A stretch of DNA of 64,000 nucleotides from assembly GCA_947623455.1 (NCBI GenBank), contig OX392534.1, forward strand, positions 8,008,001 through 8,072,000. Reading direction: 5' to 3'. This document shows, in pieces, positions 34,808 to 45,005 of this stretch. The notes under the pieces are model-generated. The model saw only the letters and a program-made list of their open reading frames with translations. It was not told where the DNA came from and did no database searches. Every line of letters starts with the position of its first letter. The stretch's first letter is position 1. The position numbers were made by a program, and so were the translations under genes. This stretch comes from Mimachlamys varia. Lineage: Eukaryota > Mollusca > Bivalvia > Pectinida > Pectinidae.

Positions 34808-35095
34808 TAGGGCTGACCTAATAATAAGTAATCGTCTTGGGGATTTCTGATCAAATAGTATTTAATCGTCTTGAGGATTTCTGATCAAATAGTATTTAAT
34901 CGTCTTGAGGATTTCTGATCAAATAGTATTTAATCGTCTTGAGGATTTCTGATCAAATAACAGTTAATCGTCTTGGGAATTTCTGATCTTATAATAGTAA
35001 ATCGTCTTTGGCATTTCTGATCTAATAATAGTTAATAATCTTGGGGATTTCTGATCTAATAAAAGTTAATCGTCTTGGTGATTTATGATCTAAAA
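34808..35095 (+). repeat. 34-bp minisatellite (unit 2)
   Basis: About eight units match the array at 7201-7525. A run of near-identical GAGGATTTCTGATCAAATAG units indicates local expansion after the duplication. Outlying units survive at 36005-36178. Confidence 0.85.
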
Positions 35096-35515
35096 ACATC
35101 AGAAAATACCGAAGCGTAAACAAAACCATTTTCCGAACTCAAAATCGATTAAACTAGGGGGAAAATATAAACAAATAAAAGATTAACATGGATACCCTTA
35201 TAAAAGTACAAATTTAGATAATAAGACCAGATGTTCCGAGGAGTAAGCGTCTTCTGCTTTACCAATGACACCTCCATGTAAATCAAACTAAAGAGCATAC
35301 TCAAAACCGTTCATCTTTATACACAACGATACAAAATATTTCTCAATGAGATAAAGACGGCGACCATAAAACTGGATCATAGTTCTCGTCAATCTGCATT
35401 TCTTGAATCTCAGTTTAGTAAGTTTGTTTAATAAATTATCTTTCTTATTTTTTGTGTGTGTCAGTGCGATATGTTGAAGTATCTGTATAAAAATCAGTTT
35501 ACACACCAGTAAACA
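35096..35515 (-). repeat. Penelope-like element 3' end, reverse orientation
   Basis: Minus-strand translation shows FYGRRLYLIEKYFVSLC. It is shared with 7526-7940. Confidence 0.7.
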
Positions 35516-35604
35516 ACAAAAAAGACAAATGATTACTTATATTTACATTTTGACACTTTAACATTTATTTACGCAACTGATAAAAGTAACAATCTTCATT
35601 TATT

Positions 35605-36108
35605 GGACGTTATACGCACTGACGGGACAGCCGACCACTGATGGAATACTAAAACAGCTGATTCATATTTGATGGGAAAGGTTGTCAACTTAAGAAGTAA
35701 ACAGAATATAGTCCACAATAACATTGTTTGTTACCGTTAGAAGTTGAAGCTATTTTATTTTTCATTATGATATTGCTTCATTTGCTCAATAAAGTTTTTA
35801 AAAAAGTTCATCAAATGTTTAAATTAATGCGCATTCACACTAATAGCGCAAATGTCAGTGGTCAGGCTTGTATTCCTACGCGCTGGATTAACGTTTACCG
35901 AATTGTAAACGTAAAAATAGTTGGTACACATGTAGTTCCATATGGGGAATACACACCAGACATGTACATATTTGCCAGAAGCTTGTGTAAAGATCTAATA
36001 ACAGTTTGATCAACGTGGGATTTCTAGTGTTTAATAACAGTTTATTGCTTTGCCATTCCTGATATAATAACAATTGATCATCTTGGGTCATTCTGATCTA
36101 AAAATGAT
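35605..36108. other. Unit 2-specific block
   Basis: About 500 bp are absent from unit 1 near 8008-8100. A 93-codon plus-strand ORF (35728-36009) has no recognisable family and only one copy, so it is not called a gene. Confidence 0.45.
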
Positions 36109-36436
36109 TTATCATATTTGGAAATTCCTGACCTTATCTAATAATACGTAATCATCTTGGGAATTTCCGATTTCTCCTTTCAAACCTTCGTATCAATACA
36201 TTTTTGTAATCTTTATAATTGAGATCCTGAAAGCTAAATATAGAATACAAACGCTTGCTCAAACAAGCATAAATTCAGGGAGGAAATCCCACGGAGAAAC
36301 TGTCATAACTGGGCAGGATTGGTCGATATTGCAAATACGCAAATTTCCCTGTTAAGATTTTATGTTTGAGGAATTCTATTATAAATTAATTTATGCAATG
36401 CAAATGTAAATCTCTTTATGTTTTCAAGCTGACTTA

Positions 36437-36477
36437 CTACACACATACACACATACACACACACACACACACACACA
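36437..36477. repeat. (CA)n microsatellite
   Basis: A CA tract of about 40 bp; unit 1 has only a few CA units at 8445-8455. Confidence 0.9.
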
Positions 36478-36845
36478 GTGCCGCACCTTTTGAATGTATT
36501 AATATATGCATGAACACTGTGCTGAACAAGAAATTACCCTGCACCATAGAGCTATATCGCCCTTCTACGACTCGTCAGTGAAGATAGGGGTCAAAAGGTG
36601 GAAAATTACATTTTTCTTAACTAATGTAGAGGCAGAGGTGTCAGGTGCGTAAAACCCCTTTAATTTATGAATTTAGGAAAAAATGAGTACTTAAAAATTA
36701 CAAATCGTGTACTTTGAAAGTGTTATGTTATGAACCATGCCACAACTCAAATTATAAAACCGTGACTATCAAGCCTTCAGCAAACCTCGGGGATTTAAAA
36801 ATCAACCAGCAGAATCTACCAGATTTATCTAGAAAGATAATGTAA
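36478..36845 (-). mobile_element. Retrozyme-like element, unit 2 copy
   Basis: This is the counterpart of the first monomer at 8440-8820, with a damaged hammerhead on the minus strand (GATA core, altered stem II). The second monomer of unit 1 is largely deleted here. Confidence 0.6.
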
Positions 36846-37214
36846 TCCTGTTTGATTTCTTGGAAGACAAAACGAAAGTAAAATAACAGGTCATTTTGTT
36901 GCTGTATGTTCCATGTGTTGTAACCTCACAGCCAGTGCTTTGATTGGGGGTCCTTGTTTTTTGTGCAAACAGCCTAAATATCAGTGTAGTATGAATCGTA
37001 ATGCGAATTATGCAAAAACAAAAAACAAAAGTATAAGCTGGGTGCATTAATCGTTTAAGCAACGCATTCAGGTTATCGTGATGGATACGTTTGACATTGT
37101 ATTCATCAAACAGATGTCTAAACGAAAGGGATTGTTAATGTCCATGTCTTCTACTATTGGTATAAAACATTTAAATATCAAGATGTACAATCATATTATG
37201 TTTTACATAAAGAT
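36846..37214. other. Gene-free duplicated sequence
   Basis: It is homologous to 9008-9330. Nothing coding was seen. Confidence 0.5.
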
Positions 37215-37743
37215 CATCGTCGGATACCCACGGTTGATCTCGCTTCGCTAACTCACTCATCACCTGTGGGCAAACTCGCCGAGAAATCCTCGTAAAATAT
37301 GGAAATTCGTATATTAGAACGGACCAATCAGAAAAATCCTATATGTAATTCGGAATCCTTCCAGTTTGAAGACCCTTTTCGTGGTACACCATACACAACA
37401 ATGGCTGCGCCCATGAGAAAGCGTGTAAACGGCGAGTAGAAGACGTGTTCACAACGATGGCGGCGTCAATTAAGTCTTGTGAATTTTGTTTAAAAATCAT
37501 ACGAGACAAGTCTTACAGGTCGTTGACTTCAAAAACAAGTCAAGAGCAATATCATCTAAGTTATGCTTCCGTATAGATTATATAACGCTAATTCTGATTG
37601 GTTTAAAATCCCATCGCGAAACTGCACTGGAACCAATCAAATGTTTCGTACATATTAATTACCTACGAGGATTTCTCAGCGAGTTTGCCCACGGGTGATG
37701 AGTGAGTTAGCGAAGCGAGATCAACCGTGGGTATCCGACGATG
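37215..37743. mobile_element. Mutator-like foldback MITE
   Basis: The 529-bp element has 80-bp terminal inverted repeats with two mismatches, starting CATCGTCGGATACCCACGG. It is flanked by a 9-bp direct repeat CATAAAGAT (37206-37214 and 37744-37752). Unit 1 has the single-copy empty site near 9332. Long terminal repeats with 9-bp target duplications are typical of Mutator-like elements. No transposase is encoded. Confidence 0.85.
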
Positions 37744-38117
37744 CATAAAGATATACAATAAGCCTAACTTAGCGTAGTGATTCATTATCCGTGTCACCTG
37801 CTTTCATATAATATAAACTTGAGTATATTGGATTGTGTTGGATTGAAGTGAATAACTTGTGTAAACAAGCCCACGGAAAATTCTAGAAATTGCCGTTCAT
37901 TTGGTGGATGTTTGCTGGAGCCTCCATGGCCACATTTGATCTCATCTTCGTAGTGGCACGGTACATAATATACACATTTTCGTAGTACACGATTTGAAAT
38001 TATACAAAACTAGTTTAAAGTTACTTCCAAATTCATACATTACAGGGGTTTTACACATCTGACCTTTCTGCTTCTACATTAGTTTAGACATTTTCGATTC
38101 TTATCTTTTGGCCCCTA

Positions 38118-38156
38118 GCATCACTGACGAGTCCAAGAAGGACGAAACAGCTGTAT
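38118..38156 (+). ncRNA. Hammerhead ribozyme interrupted at its cleavage site
   Basis: GCATCA, CTGACGA, GTCC-AAGAA-GGAC, GAAA, CAG/CTG and TA are all intact, as at 9732. Stem I's 3' strand is displaced to 38643-38648 (TGATGT) by the insertion. This copy cannot fold normally. Confidence 0.75.
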
Positions 38157-38639
38157 AAATAAATTTGAAAAATAAATAAATATACAATATTTGATATAGC
38201 GCCCTATCTAGCTTACACAAGCCACTCTAAAGCGCTTTACATTACATAGATATACAATTCTTATACAATCAATACAATTAAGACATGCAGTTCTATCATA
38301 TACAAATGCTATCATATACAATTCGCAGGAGTTTGCAGAAGCTGCCTTATCAGGCGCTAACTACTTGCCCTATTCCACCTGGCTAATATCTCCATATGTG
38401 TGTGTATGTATGCGTGTGTGCTGGAGATGAATTGTGTTCTCTTTGTAGTGGGACCGTGTTTCCAACGGCATCTTTTATAGTGCCACCTCACCTGAATGCT
38501 ACATTACAGATACTGCAACACCCATCCCAGACCATTTTACACTCCACCTGGGTTGTTGGAGTTGTGTGGGCAGGAGAAAAACACTTTCGCCTGCATGGAT
38601 GGCCGGTGTGTTAAACACTCGACCAATCCGCCCATAAAT
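38157..38639. mobile_element. Unit 2-specific insertion with 5-bp target duplication
   Basis: TGTAT flanks both sides (38152-38156 and 38640-38644), and unit 1 has the empty site. The AT-rich end (AAATAAATAAATA) could be a reversed tail, suggesting a SINE-like or LINE-derived element on the minus strand. It contains AAAGCGCTTTACA and a GTGTGTATGTATGCGTG tract. Family unknown. Confidence 0.65.
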
Positions 38640-38949
38640 GTATGATGTAGTTTAATTCATTTTTTCGGCGTAGTGTATCTATTACTAAATTTAAAAGGTG
38701 TAGCATGTGTGTGCTACGTCATCTTTCTTCCGTGGAGATTTACTGTCAACAAAAGTTGCAGAATATGAGGAGCGACACTTATTTAGATTGGGACCGAGTT
38801 GCTTGGGAGAGTCTGAGATTTATAATTTGTTTTAAGATAGGGAGTGAAATTTAAATGGTGTTTAATGATTTTAAAAATGCAGCAATTATAATATTGACAG
38901 TTTGAACGTGATATTTCGGGAGACATGTAAATTAAGATCTATCAGATAT

Positions 38950-39141
38950 ATTGCATGAGAGGACTGCATGATAAAGTAAGGTGTTATTGTGTCTGGAGTA
39001 GAGTAGAGTCTTGGTGCGAACGCTGGTGAGACAACTTGTCAGTTGTGTAGCATAAGTTGGTGTGTGCGTACATTATGTATGTATGTATGTATATAAACTG
39101 TAACTAGAACACTGTGTATTTACTTATAATTGTAAAGGACA
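38950..39141 (+). mobile_element. Possible solo LTR remnant (unit 2)
   Basis: It is the counterpart of 10142-10331, ending GTAAAGGACA before the TGGTGGCTCCGTCACA word, with an expanded ATGT tract near 39080. Confidence 0.3.
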
Positions 39142-39194
39142 AACTGGTGGCTCCGTCACAAAGTAAATTTCTGTTGACGATGGCCTAGCTAAAG
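39142..39194 (+). promoter_or_regulatory. First-exon module P2 (unit 2), donor damaged
   Basis: The exon end CTAGCTAAAG is followed by GTAAAT instead of GTAAGT, so the donor is weaker than in unit 1. Confidence 0.35.
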
Positions 39195-39544
39195 GTAAAT
39201 CTCGCTGGTACAGTACATTGACGCTGTGTGCAATGGTATGTAGTAAGGAGTGATCAAATGTTTCAGGTATAAGTTGTGTGCAGAATGGTTTAAATCTCCA
39301 TGTAAAACGGGGTATATTTCACCAACAGGGATTCTAAATTGGAAATTGTATACACATTGTGATATTTACACGTTTATATGCCGTATTATAAAAGCCGTCT
39401 AAAGACGCATTGCTCATTAACATATCAGCTGGTAATAGGTATCTGTGAACCTTTCATTGATTAGGACTTTGACCTCCGACCCTTCCCTGCCTACGTTTTA
39501 CATAACTTCTTTTGTTCGTTTCAAAATATTTTATTTAATCAATA
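39195..39544. other. Gene-free sequence
   Basis: It is homologous to parts of 10386-11185, lacking about 490 bp. Confidence 0.45.
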
Positions 39545-39710
39545 TATTTCTTTTGTTCCTATTTTGCCTTTAGTTTAATCGATTTTGAGTTCGGATTATG
39601 GTTTTGTTGACGCTTTGGTATTCTCTGAATTTTTTTCTTGTCATGTAAGGGATTCCCGTATTCTATTTATAGCCACATTTCGCTCATATTCTAAAACACT
39701 AAAATCATGA
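39545..39710 (+). repeat. Penelope-like 3' tail followed by promoter-like module P2'
   Basis: The tail ends near 39640. GGGATTCCC (39649-39657) and CACATTTCGCTCATATT follow directly, as in unit 1. Confidence 0.5.
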
Positions 39711-40444
39711 CAATAGCCTGCTAACATCATTTGAGATTTACAGCTTCTGTTAAGTTCGTCAAACTAAACATAATGTTTACAAAAAAACCTTGTTAAGGTA
39801 TCATGTGGATTGTCTTGTGATCGACTCTTTTATTTCATGTATACGGCGATTCACATTCAAATCACTGACATGAAAAGGGGTAACTAGTTAGAGTGACCAA
39901 GTTGGCATATCGAACTCTAAATGAATGCCGTTAAATTTATCGTCAGTTATGTCTCCGAATTTCTTTTCTACAAGTAAAGTATATGTGACAGACATTATTA
40001 TTTTGTTGGTTTTTTTGTTGGCTCAACGTCCTTGTCACGGTTATATAATGTCTTGCTCTGTTAATGAGGCATGTTGTCTAATCATTTATGTGCCTGCAAT
40101 GTATTGTTTTAACGCTCCATACAATGAAAACGGCAAAGCTAACCAAAATTGTCTGGTCATGATTAATTTACTAGTTATTCATAAGTCATTCAGCTGACAC
40201 GCCTGGCCTTCCATAGGAGATTACCTCTTGTTATATGACAGCTGTTGTGATAGGTTGTTTACTTTAAGCATCTTGACCAATAGGAGCGGGCATGTTTTAT
40301 ATACATTGTCTACACCGTTTTTGATACACATATTGCCTCATCACTTCACATACTGGTAGGGGTAGGGGGTTCGTAAAACATCACATACTCGAAGTTGTAC
40401 TATAAGACGTGACCCTGCGTACATAGCATCAATATCACACATAG
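39711..40444. other. Gene-free duplicated sequence
   Basis: It is homologous to 11346-12065. A 90-codon ORF (39925-40197) is not preserved in unit 1. Confidence 0.5.
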
Positions 40445-40785
40445 CCAACATTAAACTACGACCAACAAGGACAGATTTCTTCTAAGCTATACGATAAACG
40501 TGATGATTTCAATTTTCCGATCGTAACTTTCCATTTCTTGATAGTAACATCCCTGCTATTCAAACCTATGGTGTCTACATGTCGCAGTTGATTCGATATT
40601 CTAGGGCTTGCTCTAAATATCGTGATGTTCGTGATCGATGTCGACTGCTGACAAACAATTCAACAACACAGGGTTTGGAGACAGACATGTTGATCAGAAC
40701 TATGGGCAAATTTTATGGTCGCCATCTTTGTCTCATTGAAAACTATTTTGTATCTTTGTGTGTGATATGAAGATGACCATGGTTT
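40445..40785 (+). pseudogene. Penelope-like RT C-terminus
   Basis: The frame 40579-40770 encodes SQLIRYSRACSKYRD and MGKFYGRHLCLIENYFVSLC, the conserved C-terminal part of the RT, without the catalytic core. It joins P3 directly. Confidence 0.75.
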
Positions 40786-40802
40786 ACCGACGATTATTTT
40801 TG

Positions 40803-40938
40803 GGGGATCCCTTGATCCTAAATAAGACCTATGGGAATTCACATTTCATTTATGTAAAAATAGCCTGGCTATACTGCCGAATCTTTGACTCTCATTTCTA
40901 TCCGACGTGGCTACATTATGATGACAGCCTACTTGTAG
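40803..40938 (+). promoter_or_regulatory. Promoter/first-exon module P3 (unit 2)
   Basis: GGGGATCCCT (40803-40812) is followed by an exon-like stretch ending CTACTTGTAG at 40938 before GTAAGT. It is only about 430 bp from the LRAT acceptor, so it is the most likely first exon of LRAT copy 2. Confidence 0.55.
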
Positions 40939-41372
40939 GTAAGTCTGATGGACACACAATTTACACAAATATACAGATTTCGATGTAGAATTTGAGTAGA
41001 TGTCATCTGTTCAAATTATCATCATACCCAAGCGTAGTATATTTATAAACTTAGATAGTATGTTACTGTTACTTGTCTGATTCCCGAGGACACCGGCAAG
41101 TGTTTGGTGATTCATAATCAAACCATTGACACGCGGGTGTTGTGGAGTGTCAATAACTCCAGAGGAGAATACTACTAAGAATGAAAGGTCGACTACGAAA
41201 GGGTTAAGCAAAACAAAACCTACAGACAAAAACAGAAATGTTCTATTATATGTTGAACTTGCCGTATTGTCGACAGTCTGAATACATTTAAGAAACAATA
41301 TTCTTTTTAATTTAAAAGATACTTCTACCTACATATCAACTTACATTTTCTTTAACCCTTTTTATGTTACAG
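40939..41372 (+). other. Candidate LRAT intron (unit 2)
   Basis: The stretch runs from the P3 donor to the TATGTTACAG acceptor and is about 1.5 kb shorter than in unit 1. Confidence 0.5.
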
Positions 41373-41381
41373 AACTTGAGA

Positions 41382-43034
41382 ATGGCTGAACCTGACAGGG
41401 ATTTGACTACATATGTGAGTCAGTGCAAATGTCAACAAGTTGATGTATATAAACTCAGACGCTACTATAACAGTGACGAAAGGTTGATCGGCACGTTTTG
41501 TACTACGTGTAACACAGAGAATCTTATAAAGGAATATGTAGTGAGCGACATTGACGATGGGAATACAATGGATGGTGGTGAAATGCAAGAAATGCTACCA
41601 AGGTCCCTTCCAAGCCTTACAGAAATCAGTGCATTCCAAGTGCGAAGTTCAAAAACAGAAGTTGACTTGAAGCATTTCGCGGACATACTTAAGCCAGGCG
41701 ACCAAATAACTTGGCACAGACAGTACATTATCTGGCACCACGCCATTGTGTCAGAAATTATTGCTGAAACGAACGAGCTAATGTTGATTCACTCGAACAC
41801 GGAGGACGGTCGCATCAAAATCATCCGTAGCCGTTACAGTGTGGATCCTAACAAAGTATGTGGACTGTACAACAAAATGTACCGTATTGACTACCCAGAA
41901 GAAATTACAAAAGCAAATGACCAAGAACTGGTGTTGGCGAGAGCTCGGTCCAGAATCGGTGATACGGGGTATTGGCCCTTCACTAACGACTGCGAGACGT
42001 TTGCAACTTATTGCAAAACGGGAGTTGAAAAATCGCACCAGTTTGCTTGGTTTAAAGCAAAATGTAAAGAGATCGTCGGACAAAACATCATTCTAACTGC
42101 AAAGTCAGTCACCAACGGTGCATGCAGAATTGTACAAACAACAGTTTCTGCCGGAAAACAAGCCCTACCAAGTGTAATGCAAGATACAACAATGGCGGCT
42201 GGGAAAATCGTTTCAGCAGAAGGAATCGAACATGCTATGAAAGGAAGCAATCTCGTGGGAGCTGGAATTGTGATAGTACTAGAAACAGGGTTTGTGATCT
42301 GGGATTTGCACAAGGCGTACAAAGAAAGAAAAAACGGAAATGCATCAAGAAATGACTTCGTCGAAACTGCAATCCAACGGTTGGTAGAGGGCTTGTTGTG
42401 TGCTGGGATGTCTATTCTATGCTCTGTTGGTCCGGAACTCATCGGGATCGCCATAGGATCACCACTGGGGCCCGTGGGTATCATTATCGGTGGAATCGTA
42501 GGAGGGATCGTAGGTGGAGTAGTGGGGAAAATGGTTGGCACTGCCCTCGGAAGTTTGCTCGGTAAAGCTATTTCCGCCACATTCAAAGTTGATGATAGAG
42601 CGGTGAGCAGTATCACCGACCTGAAGCGGGGTGATCACATAGTAGTATATAGCTGGGTACTACATCCGCGCTGTCACGCTATCGTCGTGGATCACAACGG
42701 GGTCGACAGAATCAACGTGATCCGTAACAGTTATAAGAGAGGTGTCGAGGAGAAAACCATACCGTTCTCAACACCACTGTTCAAGGTTGAGTACCAACAA
42801 GGAACCTGTAAAGACCCGGAGAAAGTCGTGGATATGGCTAAGTCGAAAATAGGGGAAAATCGGTATAGCCTGGCTTTCTACAACTGTAAAACTTTTGCGA
42901 GGCAGTGCAAGTCCAGCTTATATGTAGAACCAGAAGAAGAGCCCTGGCAACTGATAAACCATGATGACATACCCAACATACCTGAGGAGGAACTGCAGCA
43001 GCCTTGTTGCCCGGAAAACAGCAGTCTCCAATGA
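41382..43034 (+). CDS. Double LRAT-domain protein with glycine-zipper linker, copy 2
   Basis: The 550-residue paralogue of the 16628-18268 product has the same layout: N-terminal CxC and CxxC, an LRAT domain with WHHAIV, LIHS and DCETF, a hydrophobic GxxxG-rich centre, and a second LRAT domain with CHAIV and NCKTF. It differs by a one-residue insertion (KVCG against ENV) after domain 1's second His and a three-residue insertion (NIP) near the C-terminus. The frame is intact. In the central 580 bp only about 10 substitutions separate the copies, mostly amino-acid changing, while adjacent non-coding DNA differs by about 12 percent. The start ATG follows the acceptor by nine bases. Both catalytic-type Cys/His pairs are kept, so it may be active; substrate unknown. 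Confidence 0.85.
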   Translation: MAEPDRDLTTYVSQCKCQQVDVYKLRRYYNSDERLIGTFCTTCNTENLIKEYVVSDIDDGNTMDGGEMQEMLPRSLPSLTEISAFQVRSSKTEVDLKHFADILKPGDQITWHRQYIIWHHAIVSEIIAETNELMLIHSNTEDGRIKIIRSRYSVDPNKVCGLYNKMYRIDYPEEITKANDQELVLARARSRIGDTGYWPFTNDCETFATYCKTGVEKSHQFAWFKAKCKEIVGQNIILTAKSVTNGACRIVQTTVSAGKQALPSVMQDTTMAAGKIVSAEGIEHAMKGSNLVGAGIVIVLETGFVIWDLHKAYKERKNGNASRNDFVETAIQRLVEGLLCAGMSILCSVGPELIGIAIGSPLGPVGIIIGGIVGGIVGGVVGKMVGTALGSLLGKAISATFKVDDRAVSSITDLKRGDHIVVYSWVLHPRCHAIVVDHNGVDRINVIRNSYKRGVEEKTIPFSTPLFKVEYQQGTCKDPEKVVDMAKSKIGENRYSLAFYNCKTFARQCKSSLYVEPEEEPWQLINHDDIPNIPEEELQQPCCPENSSLQ

Positions 43035-43332
43035 GTCAAATGAGTTGTAAACACAGAATGAACTCGAGTGTTGTACCGTCATTCGATTGCATAATGTATC
43101 ATATATTTAGGCGTGTTGTACCGGCAAACACAGTATTTGTATTTATGTTAATATTCAAAGTTTATGTGATAATGACGTCTATTTCAATTTTTATTTGTTT
43201 TGTAGTATATAAATGTACATTGATGTTACTATTTAGTAGACGTTTAATAATAAATGTATTGTTCTAACTTAGACATATATCTCTGTATTCCTTCATATGC
43301 ATTGTGAACATGCTGAACGTTGATCTGGTCGT

Positions 43333-43338
43333 AATAAA
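43333..43338 (+). terminator. Poly(A) signal of LRAT copy 2
   Basis: AATAAA in GTAATAAAGATGG is conserved with 18728-18733. The mariner insertion lies about 70 bp beyond it. Confidence 0.5.
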
Positions 43339-43407
43339 GATGGTTAACTGCTTATTAACTGCTTTCTCACAAACTTAATCTTAGGTCGTCTATCAACGGT
43401 TCACATA

Positions 43408-44755
43408 CAAGGGGTGTTCCAAAAATAATGTCACTTGCATCGGTGCTCATATAGCTGAAGTGCTTTTGTTCATTTTAATTTGCTCTGCCCTTCAAAATAC
43501 TCTCCGCCAGCCAGAACACACCTTTTTAGCCGGTCAATCCATTTCTGGAAGCATTTTTCATACTCTTCAATGGGTACACCCATCAGACACTGATAAACAG
43601 CAGATCCAAGGGCATTTCTCGAGTTGTATCTCCTTCCAGATAAATGATATTTAAGTTTTTGAAAGAGAAAATAGCCGCAGGGGCCAAGTCTGGCGAATAC
43701 GGAGAGTGCGGAAGGACGGTAACCTTCTCTGACTCCAAAAAGTGAGTCACAATACGTGCCTTGTGAGCGGGTGCATTATCATGCAAAAGTCGGACATACT
43801 TAAGTCCTGTTTTGGGGCGGCTATTTTTGTAGTAGTTCTTCAACTTTCTCAGAACAACGTTTTTATAGAACTTGCCTGTGACCGTTCTGCCTTTTGGCAC
43901 CGAGATTTCAATAGCTGGACCCCTATTAGTGAAAAAAATAGTATACAAAACTTTCTTCCGTTTTCTACCGTTCGTATTCGTTTGGCAATACTTGGGCGTC
44001 TGGCATTTTTAGTGGCTCATATTCGGTTGGCAACCTTCCGCTTTGGTTCAAAATAATACACCCAGGTCTCATCACCAGTGACCACTTTATCAAAAGCCTT
44101 TTTACGATATTATGGGTACATTTAGAGAAGGTTTTTTTTGCCATTGTTACATGCGTCTTCTTTTGCTCATCCGTTAACAAATGGGGTATCCATCTTGCAT
44201 TTATCTTTCTAACTTTTAGGTGTTTCTTCAAAATTGCATGAACTCTTGCTAACGACAAGTTTGTCATTCGAGCCAATTGTCCTACGGTGAATCGAGCATC
44301 AGTTTGGAGGATATTTCGGATTTTTTCTATGTTACCTTTGGTCGTAGTTGTTGCAGGACGACCTGGGTGAGCAGCATCTTTCAGTTGCTGCTGCCCAGTA
44401 CTAAATTTACCTACCCACCTACAAACAGTGCTGTGAGACATTTGGCCCTCCCCATAAATGTCACACACCTCGCGGTGAATATCTACAGCCTTTATGCCGA
44501 GTAATGACCTACCTTTTATATAGGCCCTAATTTCAAGAACATTTTCACCTCGTTTTCCTGTCATTTTGTATCTAGTCTTAACGAATAGGCTATGAAACGA
44601 TGTACACTGTACCGAGGCCAGTGAACGTGTGGACGAGATATTTACCTGTGTCACGAGCCAGTGATCACTCAATCGACACGAGGTGGTTTTGTGCATAAAT
44701 TGCACGATTTCCGCGAAATAAAGCACAGATTACATTATTTATTGAACACCCCTCG
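43408..44755 (-). mobile_element. mariner transposon
   Basis: The ends CAAGGGGTGTTC and CGAGGGGTGTTC (reverse complement of the right end) form terminal inverted repeats of about 24 bp with mismatches. TA dinucleotides at 43406-43407 and 44756-44757 flank the element. Unit 1 has the empty TCATATATT site near 18803, so the insertion postdates the segmental duplication. The length of 1348 bp is typical of mariner. Confidence 0.92.
43470..44564 (-). pseudogene. mariner transposase, inactivated
   Basis: The N-terminal helix-turn-helix DNA-binding half runs from the ATG at 44564 (MTGKRGEN) through WVGKFSTGQ and GRPATTT. The first catalytic Asp is in TGDETWVYYFEP, now in another frame after a frameshift near 44105. 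A TGA follows shortly (near 44020). The second Asp is in HDNAPAHK. The third position of the DD34D triad, 34 residues on after LAP, is Gly (or Ala in the shifted frame) instead of Asp. At least three frameshifts, one stop and loss of a catalytic residue make it dead. Intact mariner transposases are about 345 residues. Confidence 0.9.
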
Positions 44756-44927
44756 TATTGTAACCCTTGGTTATAGGGCATTTATAACCAGCTACTATAC
44801 TTCCTAATATCTGAGGGGCAGTGTCGGTACTACCATTTCGGCACTCGTAGCTATCATTCAACAATTCTAGCACTGCTAAATGGCATGCCCATTTACAGTT
44901 TAGAAGACGCAAACTAGGTAGATACAA

Positions 44928-45005
44928 TACAATACCGCGACAGTTCTCGAAACACAATACCTCTGCCGCGATTCCGGCGTCTTACCACTATGTTACTTTG
45001 CATCA
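44928..45005 (-). repeat. tRNA-derived SINE-like fragment (unit 2)
   Basis: On the minus strand TAACATAGTGGTAAGACGCC and GTTTCGAGAAC fit the A and B boxes of tRNA-derived SINEs, about 50 nt apart. It is shared with 18998-19070. Confidence 0.55.

Larger units (their letters stand above)
37965..38745 (+). mobile_element. Retrozyme-like element interrupted by an insertion
   Basis: It is the counterpart of 9550-9880, split by the 483-bp insertion at 38157-38639. Confidence 0.65.

Noticed and set aside
35728..36009. 93-codon ORF in the unit 2-specific block
   Set aside because: Single copy, no family features and no splice or promoter context.
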